From Streptococcus himalayensis (GTDB lineage: Bacteria > Bacillota > Bacilli > Lactobacillales > Streptococcaceae): DNA of 64,000 nt. Both the position numbers and the translations under genes were made by a program. Where the stretch lies: the NCBI RefSeq assembly GCF_001708305.1, contig NZ_CP016953.1:1631501-1695500 (forward strand), given 5' to 3'. Each line of letters starts with the position of its first letter. Position 1 is the stretch's first letter. The notes beneath the pieces were generated by a model that saw only the letters and a program-made list of their open reading frames with translations, searched no databases and was not told where the DNA came from. Positions 26,854-36,676 of this stretch are shown one piece after another.

Positions 26854-28944
26854 TTGGTTACAAAAACAAAGAAAAAAACCACAATCAAGAAAAATTTGGT
26901 GATTGTGGAGTCGCCTGCCAAGGCAAAAACCATTGAAAAATATTTAGGACGCAACTACAAGGTTCTAGCCAGCGTTGGACATATCCGTGATTTGAAAAAA
27001 TCGACCATGTCGATTGATTTTGACAATAATTATGAACCGCAATATATCAATATAAGAGGTAAAGGTCCTCTCATCAATGATTTAAAAAAAGAAGCAAAAA
27101 AAGCCAAGAAAGTCTTTCTCGCAAGTGACCCGGACCGGGAGGGAGAAGCGATTTCTTGGCACTTGGCCCATATCCTAGATTTGGAGAAAGACGCGAAAAA
27201 TCGGGTGGTTTTTAATGAGATTACCAAGGATGCTGTAAAAAATGCCTTCAAGGAACCTCGTCAAATCAATATGGATTTAGTAGATGCTCAGCAGGCACGT
27301 CGTGTCTTAGACCGTATCGTGGGGTATTCGATTTCGCCCATTTTATGGAAGAAAGTCAAAAAAGGACTCTCTGCTGGACGTGTGCAGTCCGTTGCTCTGA
27401 AATTGATTATTGACCGTGAACATGAAATCAATGCTTTTCAGCCAGAAGAATATTGGACAATTGATGCCACTTTTAAAAAGGGCAATAAGCAATTTCAGGC
27501 GAATTTCTATGGCTTACATGGCAAAAAGATGAAATTATCGACCAATGAAGAGGTGAAAGAAGTCCTATCCCACCTCAAGGGAGATGATTTCACTGTTGAG
27601 CAAGTGGATAAAAAGGAACGCAAGCGTAATGCTCCACTGCCGTATACCACATCCTCTATGCAACAAGATGCTGCCAATAAAATCAACTTCCGAACACGGA
27701 AAACGATGATGGTTGCTCAGCAGCTCTACGAAGGAATTAATATCGGATCTGGTGTTCAAGGGTTGATTACCTATATGCGTACGGATTCAACACGAATTAG
27801 CCCAGTTGCAGCCAATGAAGCGGCTGGTTTCATCACAGAGAAATTCGGTGCGAACTATTCCAAGCATGGTAGCAAGGTGAAAAATGCCTCTGGTGCCCAA
27901 GATGCTCACGAAGCCATTCGTCCATCCAGTGTCTACAACACTCCCGAAGCTATTGCCAAATACTTGGACAAGGATCAGTTGAAACTCTACACCCTCATCT
28001 GGAATCGTTTTGTAGCTAGTCAAATGACAGCAGCAGTATTTGATACGATGAGTGTGAAATTGGAGCAAAACGGTGTTCAATTTTCAGCCAATGGGAGCCA
28101 AGTAAAATTTGATGGATATTTAGCTATTTACAATGATTCGGATAAAAATAAAATGCTGCCTGATATGGCAAAAGGGGATTTGGTCAAACGAGTCAATACC
28201 AAGCCTGAACAGCATTTTACACAGCCTCCTGCCCGCTATTCTGAGGCAACCTTGATTAAAACCTTGGAAGAAAATGGAGTTGGACGTCCCTCAACCTATG
28301 CACCGACCATTGAAACCATTCAAAAGCGCTATTATGTCAAATTGGCTGCCAAACGCTTTGAGCCGACTGAATTAGGGGAAATTGTCAATAGTTTGATTGT
28401 TGAATTTTTCCCAGATATTGTCAATGTAACCTTTACAGCTGATATGGAAAAGAAGCTTGATGATGTCGAGATTGGAAAAGCAGAATGGCAAAAGGTTATC
28501 GATGCCTTCTATCAACCGTTCGAAAAAGAGGTCCAAAAGGCAGAAGATGAGATGGAAAAAATCCAAATCAAGGATGAACCTGCTGGTTTTGACTGCGAGG
28601 TCTGTGGCAGTCCCATGGTCATCAAATTAGGACGCTATGGGAAGTTCTACGCATGTAGCAATTTTCCTGATTGCCGCCATACCCAAGCCATTGTCAAGGA
28701 AATCGGTGTCACCTGTCCAACTTGTCACAAAGGGCAGATTATCGAGCGTAAAACCAAACGAAATCGCCTCTTTTATGGTTGCAATCGCTATCCAGACTGT
28801 GAATTTACTTCGTGGGATAAGCCAGTGGGAAGAGAATGTCCCAAGTCTGGTCACTATTTGATTGAAAAGAAAGTACGCGGAGGCGGAAAACAGGTCGTTT
28901 GTAGCGATGAAAAATGTGATTATCAGGAAGAGAAAATTAAATAG
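26854..28944 (+). CDS. topA: DNA topoisomerase I
   Basis: Relaxes negative supercoils by cutting one strand through a tyrosine. I choose the TTG at 26854 as start because GAGGA lies 7 bases before it; the ATG at 26836 has no Shine-Dalgarno. The 696-residue protein starts with a Lys-rich tail, then the TOPRIM segment [19 protein letters not shown] and [14 protein letters not shown]. The catalytic Tyr is in [14 protein letters not shown]. Three C-terminal Cys-rich ribbons follow (CEVCGSP, CPTCHKG, CPKSGHY). Length is typical. Confidence 0.95.
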   Translation: MVTKTKKKTTIKKNLVIVESPAKAKTIEKYLGRNYKVLASVGHIRDLKKSTMSIDFDNNYEPQYINIRGKGPLINDLKKEAKKAKKVFLASDPDREGEAISWHLAHILDLEKDAKNRVVFNEITKDAVKNAFKEPRQINMDLVDAQQARRVLDRIVGYSISPILWKKVKKGLSAGRVQSVALKLIIDREHEINAFQPEEYWTIDATFKKGNKQFQANFYGLHGKKMKLSTNEEVKEVLSHLKGDDFTVEQVDKKERKRNAPLPYTTSSMQQDAANKINFRTRKTMMVAQQLYEGINIGSGVQGLITYMRTDSTRISPVAANEAAGFITEKFGANYSKHGSKVKNASGAQDAHEAIRPSSVYNTPEAIAKYLDKDQLKLYTLIWNRFVASQMTAAVFDTMSVKLEQNGVQFSANGSQVKFDGYLAIYNDSDKNKMLPDMAKGDLVKRVNTKPEQHFTQPPARYSEATLIKTLEENGVGRPSTYAPTIETIQKRYYVKLAAKRFEPTELGEIVNSLIVEFFPDIVNVTFTADMEKKLDDVEIGKAEWQKVIDAFYQPFEKEVQKAEDEMEKIQIKDEPAGFDCEVCGSPMVIKLGRYGKFYACSNFPDCRHTQAIVKEIGVTCPTCHKGQIIERKTKRNRLFYGCNRYPDCEFTSWDKPVGRECPKSGHYLIEKKVRGGGKQVVCSDEKCDYQEEKIK

Positions 28945-29036
28945 TAACGGGCACTGATTAGACAGTTCAGCTAAAATTAGAAATAAGAACTGGACGCAGT
29001 GATTGAGTGATCATTTTGTTGGTTTTCCAACTATGC

Positions 29037-29096
29037 GGGAGTGGGAAGAGGAACTCTTTTTGAAGGATTAGAGTTCTTTCTCACTCCTATTTTTTC
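29037..29096 (+). terminator. strong terminator after topA
   Basis: GGAGTGGGAAGAGGAACTC pairs with GAGTTCTTTCTCACTCC around a 13-base loop and is followed by TATTTTTTCC. Confidence 0.8.
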
Positions 29097-29115
29097 CTTT
29101 AGCGGTAATTTTTGA

Positions 29116-29121
29116 TATACT
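29116..29121 (+). promoter_or_regulatory. trmFO extended -10
   Basis: TGA-TATACT about 38 bp before the start; no clear -35. Confidence 0.45.
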
Positions 29122-29158
29122 AGAAAGAAGCAAATTAGAAAGAGTAAGAGGTACCTTG

Positions 29159-30505
29159 ATGTCTCAATCCTATATTACGGTTATTGGAGCTGGTTTAGCT
29201 GGTTCTGAAGCGGCTTATCAAATTGCAAAACAGGGAATTCCTGTAAAACTTTATGAAATGCGGGGCGTAAAAGCAACACCCCAACATAAAACAGACAATT
29301 TTGCGGAGTTGGTCTGCTCAAACTCCCTGCGTGGTGATAGCTTGACCAATGCAGTCGGTCTCTTAAAAGAGGAAATGCGCCGTTTGGATTCGATTATTAT
29401 GAAAGCAGCGGAACAGACCCGCGTCCCAGCTGGAGGTGCTTTGGCTGTTGACCGCGAAGGTTTTTCACAAATGGTGACAGATGAGTTGCACCAACATCCT
29501 CTGATTGAAGTCATTCGTGAAGAAATCACAGAATTGCCAAGCGAAGGAATTACCGTCATTGCGACAGGACCTCTGACCAGTGATGCCTTGGCAGAGAAAA
29601 TTCATGCCTTCAATGGTGGAGCTGGTTTCTATTTCTATGATGCCGCAGCACCGATTGTTGAAGTCAATACGATTGATATGGACAAGGTCTATCTAAAATC
29701 CCGCTATGACAAGGGAGAAGCTGCCTATCTTAATGCTCCAATGACCAAGGAAGAGTTTATGGCCTTTCACGATGCTCTTGTCAATGCAGAGGAGGCGCCT
29801 CTTAATTCCTTTGAAAAAGAAAAGTATTTTGAAGGGTGTATGCCGATTGAGGTCATGGCAAAACGCGGTGTGAAAACCATGCTTTATGGACCAATGAAAC
29901 CTGTTGGACTGGAATATCCTGATGATTACACCGGTCCACGTGATGGAGAATTTAAAACACCCTATGCTGTCGTTCAACTACGTCAGGACAATGCAGCAGG
30001 TAGCTTGTATAATATTGTCGGCTTCCAAACTCATCTGAAATGGGGCGAGCAAAAGCGGGTCTTCCAAATGATTCCAGGACTTGAAAACGCTGAATTTGTT
30101 CGCTATGGGGTGATGCACCGCAATTCCTACATGGATTCGCCCAATCTTTTGACGCAAACTTTTCGTTCTAAGAAAAATCCGCAGCTCTTCTTTGCAGGTC
30201 AAATGACAGGGGTTGAAGGCTATGTTGAGTCTGCGGCATCTGGCCTCGTAGCCGGTATCAACGCAGCTCGCTTGTTTAAAAATGAAGAAGAAATCATCTT
30301 TCCTGAAACAACGGCAATCGGAAGTTTACCGCACTATGTCACCCATGCAGATAGCAAGCATTTCCAACCGATGAATGTTAATTTTGGCATTATCAAAGAG
30401 TTGGATGGTCCTCGAATTCGTGATAAAAAAGAACGCTATGAGAAAATCGCTGAACGTGCCTTGGCAGACTTGAGCCAGTGTATGAAAGTGTTGAATAATC
30501 AGTAA
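29159..30505 (+). CDS. trmFO: folate- and FAD-dependent tRNA (uracil-54-C5)-methyltransferase
   Basis: Makes ribothymidine at position 54 of tRNAs using methylene-THF and FAD. The 448-residue protein begins [20 protein letters not shown], an FAD-binding GxGxxG. The catalytic cysteines are visible as Cys53 in [13 protein letters not shown] and Cys227 in [15 protein letters not shown]. The C-terminal MNVNFGI segment and RIRDKKER are family marks. The ATG at 29159 follows AAGAGGTACCTTG. It ends with a terminator. Confidence 0.95.
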   Translation: MSQSYITVIGAGLAGSEAAYQIAKQGIPVKLYEMRGVKATPQHKTDNFAELVCSNSLRGDSLTNAVGLLKEEMRRLDSIIMKAAEQTRVPAGGALAVDREGFSQMVTDELHQHPLIEVIREEITELPSEGITVIATGPLTSDALAEKIHAFNGGAGFYFYDAAAPIVEVNTIDMDKVYLKSRYDKGEAAYLNAPMTKEEFMAFHDALVNAEEAPLNSFEKEKYFEGCMPIEVMAKRGVKTMLYGPMKPVGLEYPDDYTGPRDGEFKTPYAVVQLRQDNAAGSLYNIVGFQTHLKWGEQKRVFQMIPGLENAEFVRYGVMHRNSYMDSPNLLTQTFRSKKNPQLFFAGQMTGVEGYVESAASGLVAGINAARLFKNEEEIIFPETTAIGSLPHYVTHADSKHFQPMNVNFGIIKELDGPRIRDKKERYEKIAERALADLSQCMKVLNNQ

Positions 30506-30507
30506 AG

Positions 30508-30529
30508 GCTAGGTTTTCCTAGCTTTTTT
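30508..30529 (+). terminator. Rho-independent terminator of trmFO
   Basis: GCTAGG, TTTT loop, CCTAGC, followed by TTTTTT. Confidence 0.85.
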
Positions 30530-30540
30530 GACAATCTAGC

Positions 30541-30571
30541 TTGACTTATAGTTCACTACAAGTGATATAAT
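30541..30571 (+). promoter_or_regulatory. MerR-type promoter and operator
   Basis: TTGACT (30541-30546), a 19-bp spacer and TATAAT (30566-30571). The long spacer is the mark of promoters that MerR regulators activate by untwisting DNA. Inside it is the dyad CTTATAGT-TC-ACTACAAG (30545-30562), 7 of 8 arm positions matching. The form resembles operators of the NmlR/AdhR branch (CTT-N2-AGT-N2-ACT-N2-AAG). Confidence 0.8.
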
Positions 30572-30594
30572 GATTTGGATAAAGGAGAGGTACA

Positions 30595-31035
30595 ATGACC
30601 AATACAGAGAAGACCTATACGATTACAGAAGTCAGCGAACTTTATCAAGTTAACCCCAATACATTACGCTATTATGAGCGTATCGGATTATTGCCGACTA
30701 TTCCAAGAAAATCAAATGGAAATCGCTATTTTACGAGAGAAATGCTGAACTGGCTTGAAATGGTGATTTGCCTGCGGCATTCAGGAATTCCAATAGAAGC
30801 TTTAAAAACTTATGTCAAACTACTACAACAAGGGGAGAAAACCCAAAAAGAGCGAGAATGGCTTCTAAAAGAACAATTAGAGACTCTATACCAGCGAAAA
30901 GAAAATTTGCAACGCTCCATCGACCGCTTAGAGCATAAAATTTCCCTTTATGAGAGCGGTGAGATCAATCAAGCTACCTCTTATTTTGAAGAATATGCGA
31001 TTTTAGAAGATCAGGAAAATAGTTGGAAGGAATAA
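30595..31035 (+). CDS. MerR family transcriptional regulator (NmlR/AdhR-like)
   Basis: A 146-residue regulator. The N-terminal winged helix is YTITEVSELYQVNPNTLRYY then ERIGLLP, with RKSNGNRYFT as wing. A long coiled coil (residues about 80-125) forms the dimer. Cys59 in MVICLRHSG sits where AdhR/NmlR proteins keep a conserved Cys that reacts with aldehydes or electrophiles. It is the first gene of a four-gene operon and lies behind a 19-bp-spacer promoter, so it probably activates its own operon when the Cys is modified. The inducer is inferred, not shown. Confidence 0.88.
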   Translation: MTNTEKTYTITEVSELYQVNPNTLRYYERIGLLPTIPRKSNGNRYFTREMLNWLEMVICLRHSGIPIEALKTYVKLLQQGEKTQKEREWLLKEQLETLYQRKENLQRSIDRLEHKISLYESGEINQATSYFEEYAILEDQENSWKE

Positions 31036-31039
31036 AAAG

Positions 31040-31957
31040 ATGAAAATTGATGTATTTGCCCATGTTTTATTACCAAGGTTTTACCAAAAAATGCTTAGGC
31101 TAGATCCACATTTGCCGGATAAAATGCCCTTTTTACAGAATCCAGTTTTGACAGATATGAAGAGTAGAGCACAGTATCAACACAAAGATACCCAACAAAT
31201 TATATCTTATGTTAATGTCAATCCAGAAGATTATGTAGAGGCCGATGAGGCTTTAAAACTCGTTCAGGAAGCCAATCAAGAATTGTTAGAAACGCTGCAA
31301 GCTCATTCGGAGCAATTTGCAGGAGGTGTCGCGATGCTCGCCCTCAATCACATGGATGGAAGTCTTGAGATTTTAGAAAAATTTGTTACCCAAAATCAAA
31401 ATATTGTAGGTGTCCAATTATTTAGTCGCCACCTTGGTCAGTCTGTTGCTGCACCAGAATTTGCACCTATTTTTGAAACTTGTGCAAGGCTAGAGATTCC
31501 AATTTGGCTTCATCCTGTGTTTGATACGAGAAAACCTGACAATAACATTGTCTTTTCATGGGAGTACGAGCAGACACAAGCCATGCTTGAAATAGTAGAA
31601 GCGGGCTATTTTAGAAAGTACCCTAATCTGAAAATCATTGTTCACCATGCAGGGGCAATGGTTCCTTATTTTGCAGAGCGGATTCGTCATATCCTGCCAG
31701 AAGAGATGGTGCAGGATTTTAAGAAATTTTACGTAGATACAGCCTTATTAGGCAATCCAAAAGCTCTGGAATTAGCTGTCGACTATTTTGGTATTGAAAA
31801 GGTTCTTTTTGGAACGGATGCTCCTTTAGGAATTTTACCTGCAGGTCCTACCAAAGAGATTATTGCTGCGATTGAAGCGATGGCTCTCTCAACAAAAGAA
31901 AAACAAGCTATCTTTGCGGATAATTGGTATCGCTTATTGAAACAGAAAGGAAGCTAA
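31040..31957 (+). CDS. amidohydrolase family protein (ACMSD-like)
   Basis: A 305-residue TIM-barrel metal enzyme of the amidohydrolase-2 family, which includes aminocarboxymuconate-semialdehyde decarboxylase and related C-C lyases and hydrolases. Metal ligand candidates: His8 in DVFAHVLLP (the usual second His of the HxH is replaced), a His in PIWLHPVFD, HH in IIVHHAGAMVPY and the Asp in LFGTDAPLG. It starts 4 bases after the MerR gene and its stop overlaps the next start by 1 base. The substrate is unknown; the operon suggests a small carbonyl or aromatic compound. Confidence 0.82.
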   Translation: MKIDVFAHVLLPRFYQKMLRLDPHLPDKMPFLQNPVLTDMKSRAQYQHKDTQQIISYVNVNPEDYVEADEALKLVQEANQELLETLQAHSEQFAGGVAMLALNHMDGSLEILEKFVTQNQNIVGVQLFSRHLGQSVAAPEFAPIFETCARLEIPIWLHPVFDTRKPDNNIVFSWEYEQTQAMLEIVEAGYFRKYPNLKIIVHHAGAMVPYFAERIRHILPEEMVQDFKKFYVDTALLGNPKALELAVDYFGIEKVLFGTDAPLGILPAGPTKEIIAAIEAMALSTKEKQAIFADNWYRLLKQKGS

Positions 31958-32598
31958 TGCAGCCTATTTTTAACATATTTAAGCTAAAAGTAGCTGAGAA
32001 TCATGTAGAGAAATTTTTCCAGATTGGACAGACAAATTTCAATCAATCCATCACAAAAGAAGAAGGAACTTTAGCGATGTATTTGACAAAAGTTGATGAT
32101 CAGCAAACATTTTGTGTGGTAGAAGTCTATCGTGATGCTATGGCCTATCAAGCACATGTCACTTCTTCTCATTTTAAGGATTTTGCCACTTTTGCACAAG
32201 ATTACATTCCTTACAAAGAACGTGTAGAACTGATTCCTCAAATTTTGTATGAACAAGAACAGCCGGTTCAAGAAGAAGATTTGTCAAGTCTATTTGTTAG
32301 ATTGATATCTGTGCGTGTGAAAGAAAGTAGGGAAAAGGCATTTAAAGACGAGCTTTTTGATGTAGTAAATCAGGCAAAAGACACGAAGATTCTCTATGCA
32401 GGCTTTGTTGCAGATTCTCCCAATACATGGTATATCATTGATATTTCTAGTACAGAAAATAGCATAGTAGCAGCATTTTTAGAACAAAACGCTTCTATTG
32501 AGCAGCAGGTCAAACAGAACTTCTCACTGCTTGAATGCGTCAACAAAGGGAATTTGAGGTATAGAGCTGTCACAGAAAAGGAGGCAAAATGTCACTAA
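31957..32598 (+). CDS. double ABM-domain protein, putative quinol monooxygenase
   Basis: A 213-residue protein made of two tandem antibiotic-biosynthesis-monooxygenase (ABM, dimeric ferredoxin-like) domains: about residues 1-95 (FNIFKLKVAENHVEKFF to KERVELIPQI) and about 108-200 (LFVRLISVRVKESREKAF to FSLLECVNKG). The first keeps the typical YRDAMAYQAHVTSSHFKDF pattern; the second is diverged. Single-domain relatives such as YgiN oxidise quinols without a cofactor. The start is the ATG at 31957 (TAATG with the previous stop); an upstream in-frame start lies inside that gene. Confidence 0.78.
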   Translation: MQPIFNIFKLKVAENHVEKFFQIGQTNFNQSITKEEGTLAMYLTKVDDQQTFCVVEVYRDAMAYQAHVTSSHFKDFATFAQDYIPYKERVELIPQILYEQEQPVQEEDLSSLFVRLISVRVKESREKAFKDELFDVVNQAKDTKILYAGFVADSPNTWYIIDISSTENSIVAAFLEQNASIEQQVKQNFSLLECVNKGNLRYRAVTEKEAKCH

Positions 32599-33704
32599 TT
32601 CGCCATAAAAAGGTAGAACTAACAGAACTCTTTTATGATTTAGTCTATGTCTATGCCATCTCTCAGATGACTCATCTGTTATCCCATGTTCGCCATGGAA
32701 AGTTCCTTTTAGAAAATGTGATTGTCTTTAGTATTGCACTGATTATTTTTATCAATTCTTGGATGATTCAGATGGTTTTTACCAACCGTTTTGGAAAAAA
32801 TAGCTTGACGAATACTGTCTTTATGTTGCTACAGATGATATGCCTGCTAGTTGCTGCAGGTTTGCTATCCAATGATTTCCAAAGCATGGTCATCCCTTTT
32901 TTTAGCACGATGGCAGTTCTCACGGGACTCTTACTTGCACAATATGGTCTCGAGTATCGCATCACCAGAAATACGGCCGATCAATACTTTATCAAGCAAT
33001 TTTTCTCTATTTTGGGAGTACGAATCTTGAGTCTCTTGTCCTGTCTTTTTCTCCCTTATTCATCTAGTCTAGTAATTGCTGTTTTAGGAATCATTGTGAC
33101 ATGGCTCATGCCGTCTTTCTTACTTAATCCAGCAAAAAACGGAGCTTTAAAGGAATTAACTCCAATTTCGTTTCCTCACCTTGTTGAACGTTTATCTCTG
33201 CTTGTGATTATCACCTTTGGCGAGATGATTATTGGGATTGCTCCTTATTTTTCTATCGATAAATTGTCACTTTCTTCCTTCTTTCCTTTTTTGATTGTGG
33301 CAAATTTATTTCTCTTTTATATCACAGAGATGGATCACAGGATTGATGTCAATAAAACGAATGTATCAGGAAACGGAGCTATTTATTACCATTACTTTAT
33401 TTTCTTTGGTTTAAGCTTTATTACGGCGGCTTTTACCTTATTGCAGGAGCATCAGCTATCAAACGATGCTATTGCGTGCCTTCTCTATGGTGGTATTTTC
33501 TTGTTTTTGGTTGGAATTCTCCTACATGCACCTTATAACAAGGCAAACTTTAGCTGGACTTCTAAATTTTACCTTGCCGAATTGGCTTTGCTGACTATTG
33601 GTTTCCTGCTTAGTCTACTGGTTGCTGAAAATTCTCTGATGTTCACTTTGGTTACTTTCTTTGTGACAGTAGGGATGACGAGTTTAATGATGCGGCAAAG
33701 ATGA
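32589..33704 (+). CDS. low temperature requirement protein A (LtrA) family membrane protein
   Basis: A 371-residue polytopic membrane protein with about ten hydrophobic segments. The N-terminal RHKKVELTELFYDLVYVYAI and the later ERLSLLVIITFGEMIIGI are family marks of bacterial LtrA. The family was named from a Listeria mutant impaired in cold growth; the molecular activity is unknown. It overlaps the ABM gene by 10 bases and is the last gene of the MerR operon, which suggests it acts on, or exports, the same compound. A terminator follows at 33806. Confidence 0.83.
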   Translation: MSLIRHKKVELTELFYDLVYVYAISQMTHLLSHVRHGKFLLENVIVFSIALIIFINSWMIQMVFTNRFGKNSLTNTVFMLLQMICLLVAAGLLSNDFQSMVIPFFSTMAVLTGLLLAQYGLEYRITRNTADQYFIKQFFSILGVRILSLLSCLFLPYSSSLVIAVLGIIVTWLMPSFLLNPAKNGALKELTPISFPHLVERLSLLVIITFGEMIIGIAPYFSIDKLSLSSFFPFLIVANLFLFYITEMDHRIDVNKTNVSGNGAIYYHYFIFFGLSFITAAFTLLQEHQLSNDAIACLLYGGIFLFLVGILLHAPYNKANFSWTSKFYLAELALLTIGFLLSLLVAENSLMFTLVTFFVTVGMTSLMMRQR

Positions 33705-33805
33705 TCATATAGACTTGTGAGTGAGAAACAGGAAGTGCAAAAATTGAAGAGTCTGCTTTGGCAAATTTAGGTTATATGCTAAAGCAAGTGAATAGAGACC
33801 CAAAA

Positions 33806-33829
33806 AGTTAGGGAAACCTAGCTTTTTAT
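33806..33829 (+). terminator. terminator of the MerR operon
   Basis: AGTTAGG, GAAA loop, CCTAGCT (one G-T pair), then TTTTATTT. It lies 100 bp after ltrA. Confidence 0.75.
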
Positions 33830-33885
33830 TTCAGCAAAACCCCAAAATATGATATAGTAAATATAACAAAAATGAGGAGGCCGAC

Positions 33886-34941
33886 ATGGATAATCAAGAA
33901 ACAAACCTTCTTCACTACAAACAGATCAATTCTTCTATGATTAGTCTATTTCAATATCTGTTTTCAATTTTCGTCATTCTTGTTCATAGTGGCCGCTTGG
34001 TGGAAAATGAACTGTTGCATTTTACCTTCAAGAGTGTGTTTGCCAGAATGGCGGTGCCTTTTTTCATGATTTGTAGTAGTTTCTTTATTCGAGGTTATCT
34101 AACCGTTCATCATCGTGTAGGTATTTATATTCGCCATTTGGTGAAAACCTATCTGTTTTGGAGCTTGATTTATCTCCCTTATGCTTGCTTCTACCTCCAG
34201 AGTTTACCTCTTCCTTCACACCATCCTCTAATTTATTTGATTGGCTTAGTGGTGGCACTTGTTTATACTGGTATGTGCTATCAGTTATGGTATATTCCCG
34301 CTTTTCTTTTAGGCGTGTGGTTGGTAAGCCAACTTTTGAAATTTATAGGGAAGATAAAGACAGGTATCCTTCTTTTTCTGCTGTATCTTTTTGGAAGTAT
34401 CGAAACTTATTCAGCCTATCTCGGCCATACGCCCTTTTTCACTGCTTATCAGGCCTACGCTCGTATCCTTATCACCAGTCGCAATGGGATTTTTTATGCT
34501 CCTATTTTTATTTTTTTAGGTTATTTGCTCTATGATTTTTATCAAACAAATCTCTTTAAAAACAGCTACGTTTGGAAAGTAATAGCGTGTTTTGCTCTCT
34601 TATGTGTGGAATATATTCTTGTCTTTTTGCGACAGGGTTTGGATAAAAATTTCTTTCTGGGCTTGCCTCTTTTTATTCTCTTTTTGTTTAATGCTATCAG
34701 TCGAACATCGGTATTTGCTAAGAAAGATTTTTCAACCTTACGAAAACTCAGCACTCTTTACTTCTTTATCCATCCTATCTTTATCGAATGGACCCTATTT
34801 GCTCTAAGGGAGAGAAGCATGAGTCCTGCAGAAAAAGGAAGCTATCTTTTCTTTAGCAGTCTCATTTGTACCCATCTGGTTTCAACATTCATGTTGAAAG
34901 TCAAGCAGTGGCGCATTCGACACATCAATCGAATTCGATGA
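33886..34941 (+). CDS. membrane acyltransferase (acyltransferase 3 family)
   Basis: A 351-residue protein with about ten transmembrane segments. SLFQYLFSIFVILVHSGRL near residues 19-37 contains the conserved His of the family, and MAVPFFMICSSFFIRGYL follows. Acyltransferase-3 proteins move acetyl or other acyl groups to surface carbohydrates or peptidoglycan. The acceptor here is unknown; no polysaccharide genes are adjacent. AGGAGG lies just before the ATG, and the gene is bounded by terminators on both sides, so it is a single transcription unit. Confidence 0.82.
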   Translation: MDNQETNLLHYKQINSSMISLFQYLFSIFVILVHSGRLVENELLHFTFKSVFARMAVPFFMICSSFFIRGYLTVHHRVGIYIRHLVKTYLFWSLIYLPYACFYLQSLPLPSHHPLIYLIGLVVALVYTGMCYQLWYIPAFLLGVWLVSQLLKFIGKIKTGILLFLLYLFGSIETYSAYLGHTPFFTAYQAYARILITSRNGIFYAPIFIFLGYLLYDFYQTNLFKNSYVWKVIACFALLCVEYILVFLRQGLDKNFFLGLPLFILFLFNAISRTSVFAKKDFSTLRKLSTLYFFIHPIFIEWTLFALRERSMSPAEKGSYLFFSSLICTHLVSTFMLKVKQWRIRHINRIR

Positions 34942-34950
34942 GAAATGTTT

Positions 34951-34980
34951 AACTCCCTGTTCCTATCAGCGGAGTTTTTT
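34951..34980 (+). terminator. Rho-independent terminator
   Basis: AACTCC and GGAGTT enclose a 14-base loop, followed by TTTTG. Confidence 0.7.
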
Positions 34981-35045
34981 GTTCGTTTATTCCGAATTTT
35001 AAGAAAAAATAACTAAATTTTCTGAATATTTCAGCAAAAGTATGC

Positions 35046-35051
35046 TATACT
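35046..35051 (+). promoter_or_regulatory. extended -10 of the esterase operon
   Basis: TGC-TATACT about 32 bp before the first esterase; the -35 is weak. Confidence 0.5.
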
Positions 35052-35082
35052 AGGGATACTAGAAATTGAAGCGAGAAATCCT

Positions 35083-35907
35083 ATGAACAAGTCTTATTTT
35101 TATCTGGATATGAAAACCCATGAATTAGAGGTTCCCTATAGTAAAAAGAAGCGACGGGTACGTGTGTTATTGCCTAAAAATTACGAAACTGAAACAGACA
35201 CGACCTATCCGGTGGTTTATTTCCATGATGGACAAAATGTCCTTTATAGCAAGGAATCCTTTAGTGGGCATTCTTGGAAGGTTATCCCCGCTATCAAGCG
35301 AAATCCTGACCTAGCTAAAATGATTGTTGTCGCTATTGATAACGATGGTTTCCAACGTATGAACGAATACTCTGCTTGGAAATATAAAGAACTCAATATT
35401 CCCGGTGTTCAATTTGGCGGTCAGGGAACAGAATACGCTGAATTTGTCATGGAAGTAGTCAAACCCTTTATTGATAGTACCTACCGTACCAAGGCTGACA
35501 AGCTTCATACAGCCATGATTGGCTCTTCCTTGGGCGGCAATATTACCCAATTTATGGGCTTGGCTTATCAAGACCAGATTGGATGTCTGGGTGTTTTTTC
35601 ATCAGCTAACTGGCTCCACCAAGAAGCCTTTGACCGCTATATTGAGCGTCAAAAGCTAGACAAGGAGCAACGTGTCTATATCTATGTAGGAACAGAAGAA
35701 GCAGATGATACCGATAAAACGCTGATGGCAGGAAACATCAAACAGGCCTATATTGACTCGTCATTGATCTATTACGAACAACTGATTCGAGGAGGAATTC
35801 CCTTGGATAATCTTCTTCTTCGGATTAAATCTGGGGCGGAGCACAATGAATTGGCTTGGTCTGAGCAGATGGTCGAATGTTTTCAATTTTTTAGTGCGAA
35901 ATGGTAA
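35083..35907 (+). CDS. alpha/beta hydrolase, putative esterase family (first)
   Basis: A 274-residue cytoplasmic hydrolase of the esterase D/putative-esterase family. YPVVYFHDGQNVLY at about 42-55 is the oxyanion strand-loop, and AMIGSSLGG places the nucleophile at Ser149. A late Asp (EEADDTDK) and His (GAEHNELAW) can complete the triad. No signal peptide. The gene heads a three-gene cluster with another esterase and an ATP-grasp enzyme. The natural ester is unknown. The Shine-Dalgarno is weak. Confidence 0.85.
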   Translation: MNKSYFYLDMKTHELEVPYSKKKRRVRVLLPKNYETETDTTYPVVYFHDGQNVLYSKESFSGHSWKVIPAIKRNPDLAKMIVVAIDNDGFQRMNEYSAWKYKELNIPGVQFGGQGTEYAEFVMEVVKPFIDSTYRTKADKLHTAMIGSSLGGNITQFMGLAYQDQIGCLGVFSSANWLHQEAFDRYIERQKLDKEQRVYIYVGTEEADDTDKTLMAGNIKQAYIDSSLIYYEQLIRGGIPLDNLLLRIKSGAEHNELAWSEQMVECFQFFSAKW

Positions 35908-35923
35908 AAAAGGAGAGAAGCGA

Positions 35924-36664
35924 ATGCAAGTAGAATATCTTAATCACTGGAGTGGTCATCTAAATCGGGACATGAAGCTAAATCACTATGGACACGCAGG
36001 GATGCCTGTGGTTGTCTTTGCCTCATCAGGAGGAAGCCACAATGAATATGCAGATTTTGGCATGGTTGAGGCTTGTTCGGCGTTTATTGAAGCTGGGAAA
36101 ATCCAGTTTTTCACCCTGAGCAGTGTAGATTCTGAAAGTTGGCTGGCTGATTGGAAATCGCCTCACGATCGTGCCACCATGCACCAAGCCTATGATCGGT
36201 ATGTGATTGAAGAGGCAATTCCTTTTATCAAACACCATACAGGTTGGTTTGACCCAATGATGACGACCGGTTGCTCCATGGGGGCTTATCACGCACTGAA
36301 CTTCTTTTTAAACCATCCAGATGTATTCAGTAAAGTCATTGCTCTTTCTGGTGTTTATGACGCTCGATTCTTTGTGGGCGAATATGGATCAGATGAAGCG
36401 ATTTATCAGCATTCACCCGCGGACTTTATTTGGAACCAAAATGATGGTTGGTTTATCGATCGTTACCGCCAGGCAGATATCATTGTCTGCACAGGTTTGG
36501 GTGCTTGGGAACAAGATGGTTTGCCATCTTTTTACACCTTAAAAGAAGCCTTTGACCACAAAAATATTCCAGCTTGGTTTGCTGAATGGGGACAAGACGT
36601 GGCTCATGACTGGGAGTGGTGGAGAAAACAAATGCCTTACTTTTTAAATGAATTGAATCTATAA
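35924..36664 (+). CDS. alpha/beta hydrolase, putative esterase family (second)
   Basis: A 246-residue hydrolase starting at the ATG at 35924 after AAAGGAGAGAAG; the longer frame starts inside the first esterase. The nucleophile is Ser118 in TTGCSMGAY. The family region VVVFASSGGSHNEYADFGM replaces the HDG loop of the first esterase. A C-terminal HDWEWWR has the candidate catalytic His. The two esterases are only distantly alike, so this is not a recent duplication. It is 16 bases after the first and 12 before the ATP-grasp gene. Confidence 0.83.
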   Translation: MQVEYLNHWSGHLNRDMKLNHYGHAGMPVVVFASSGGSHNEYADFGMVEACSAFIEAGKIQFFTLSSVDSESWLADWKSPHDRATMHQAYDRYVIEEAIPFIKHHTGWFDPMMTTGCSMGAYHALNFFLNHPDVFSKVIALSGVYDARFFVGEYGSDEAIYQHSPADFIWNQNDGWFIDRYRQADIIVCTGLGAWEQDGLPSFYTLKEAFDHKNIPAWFAEWGQDVAHDWEWWRKQMPYFLNELNL

Positions 36665-36676
36665 ACGAGGATTGCT

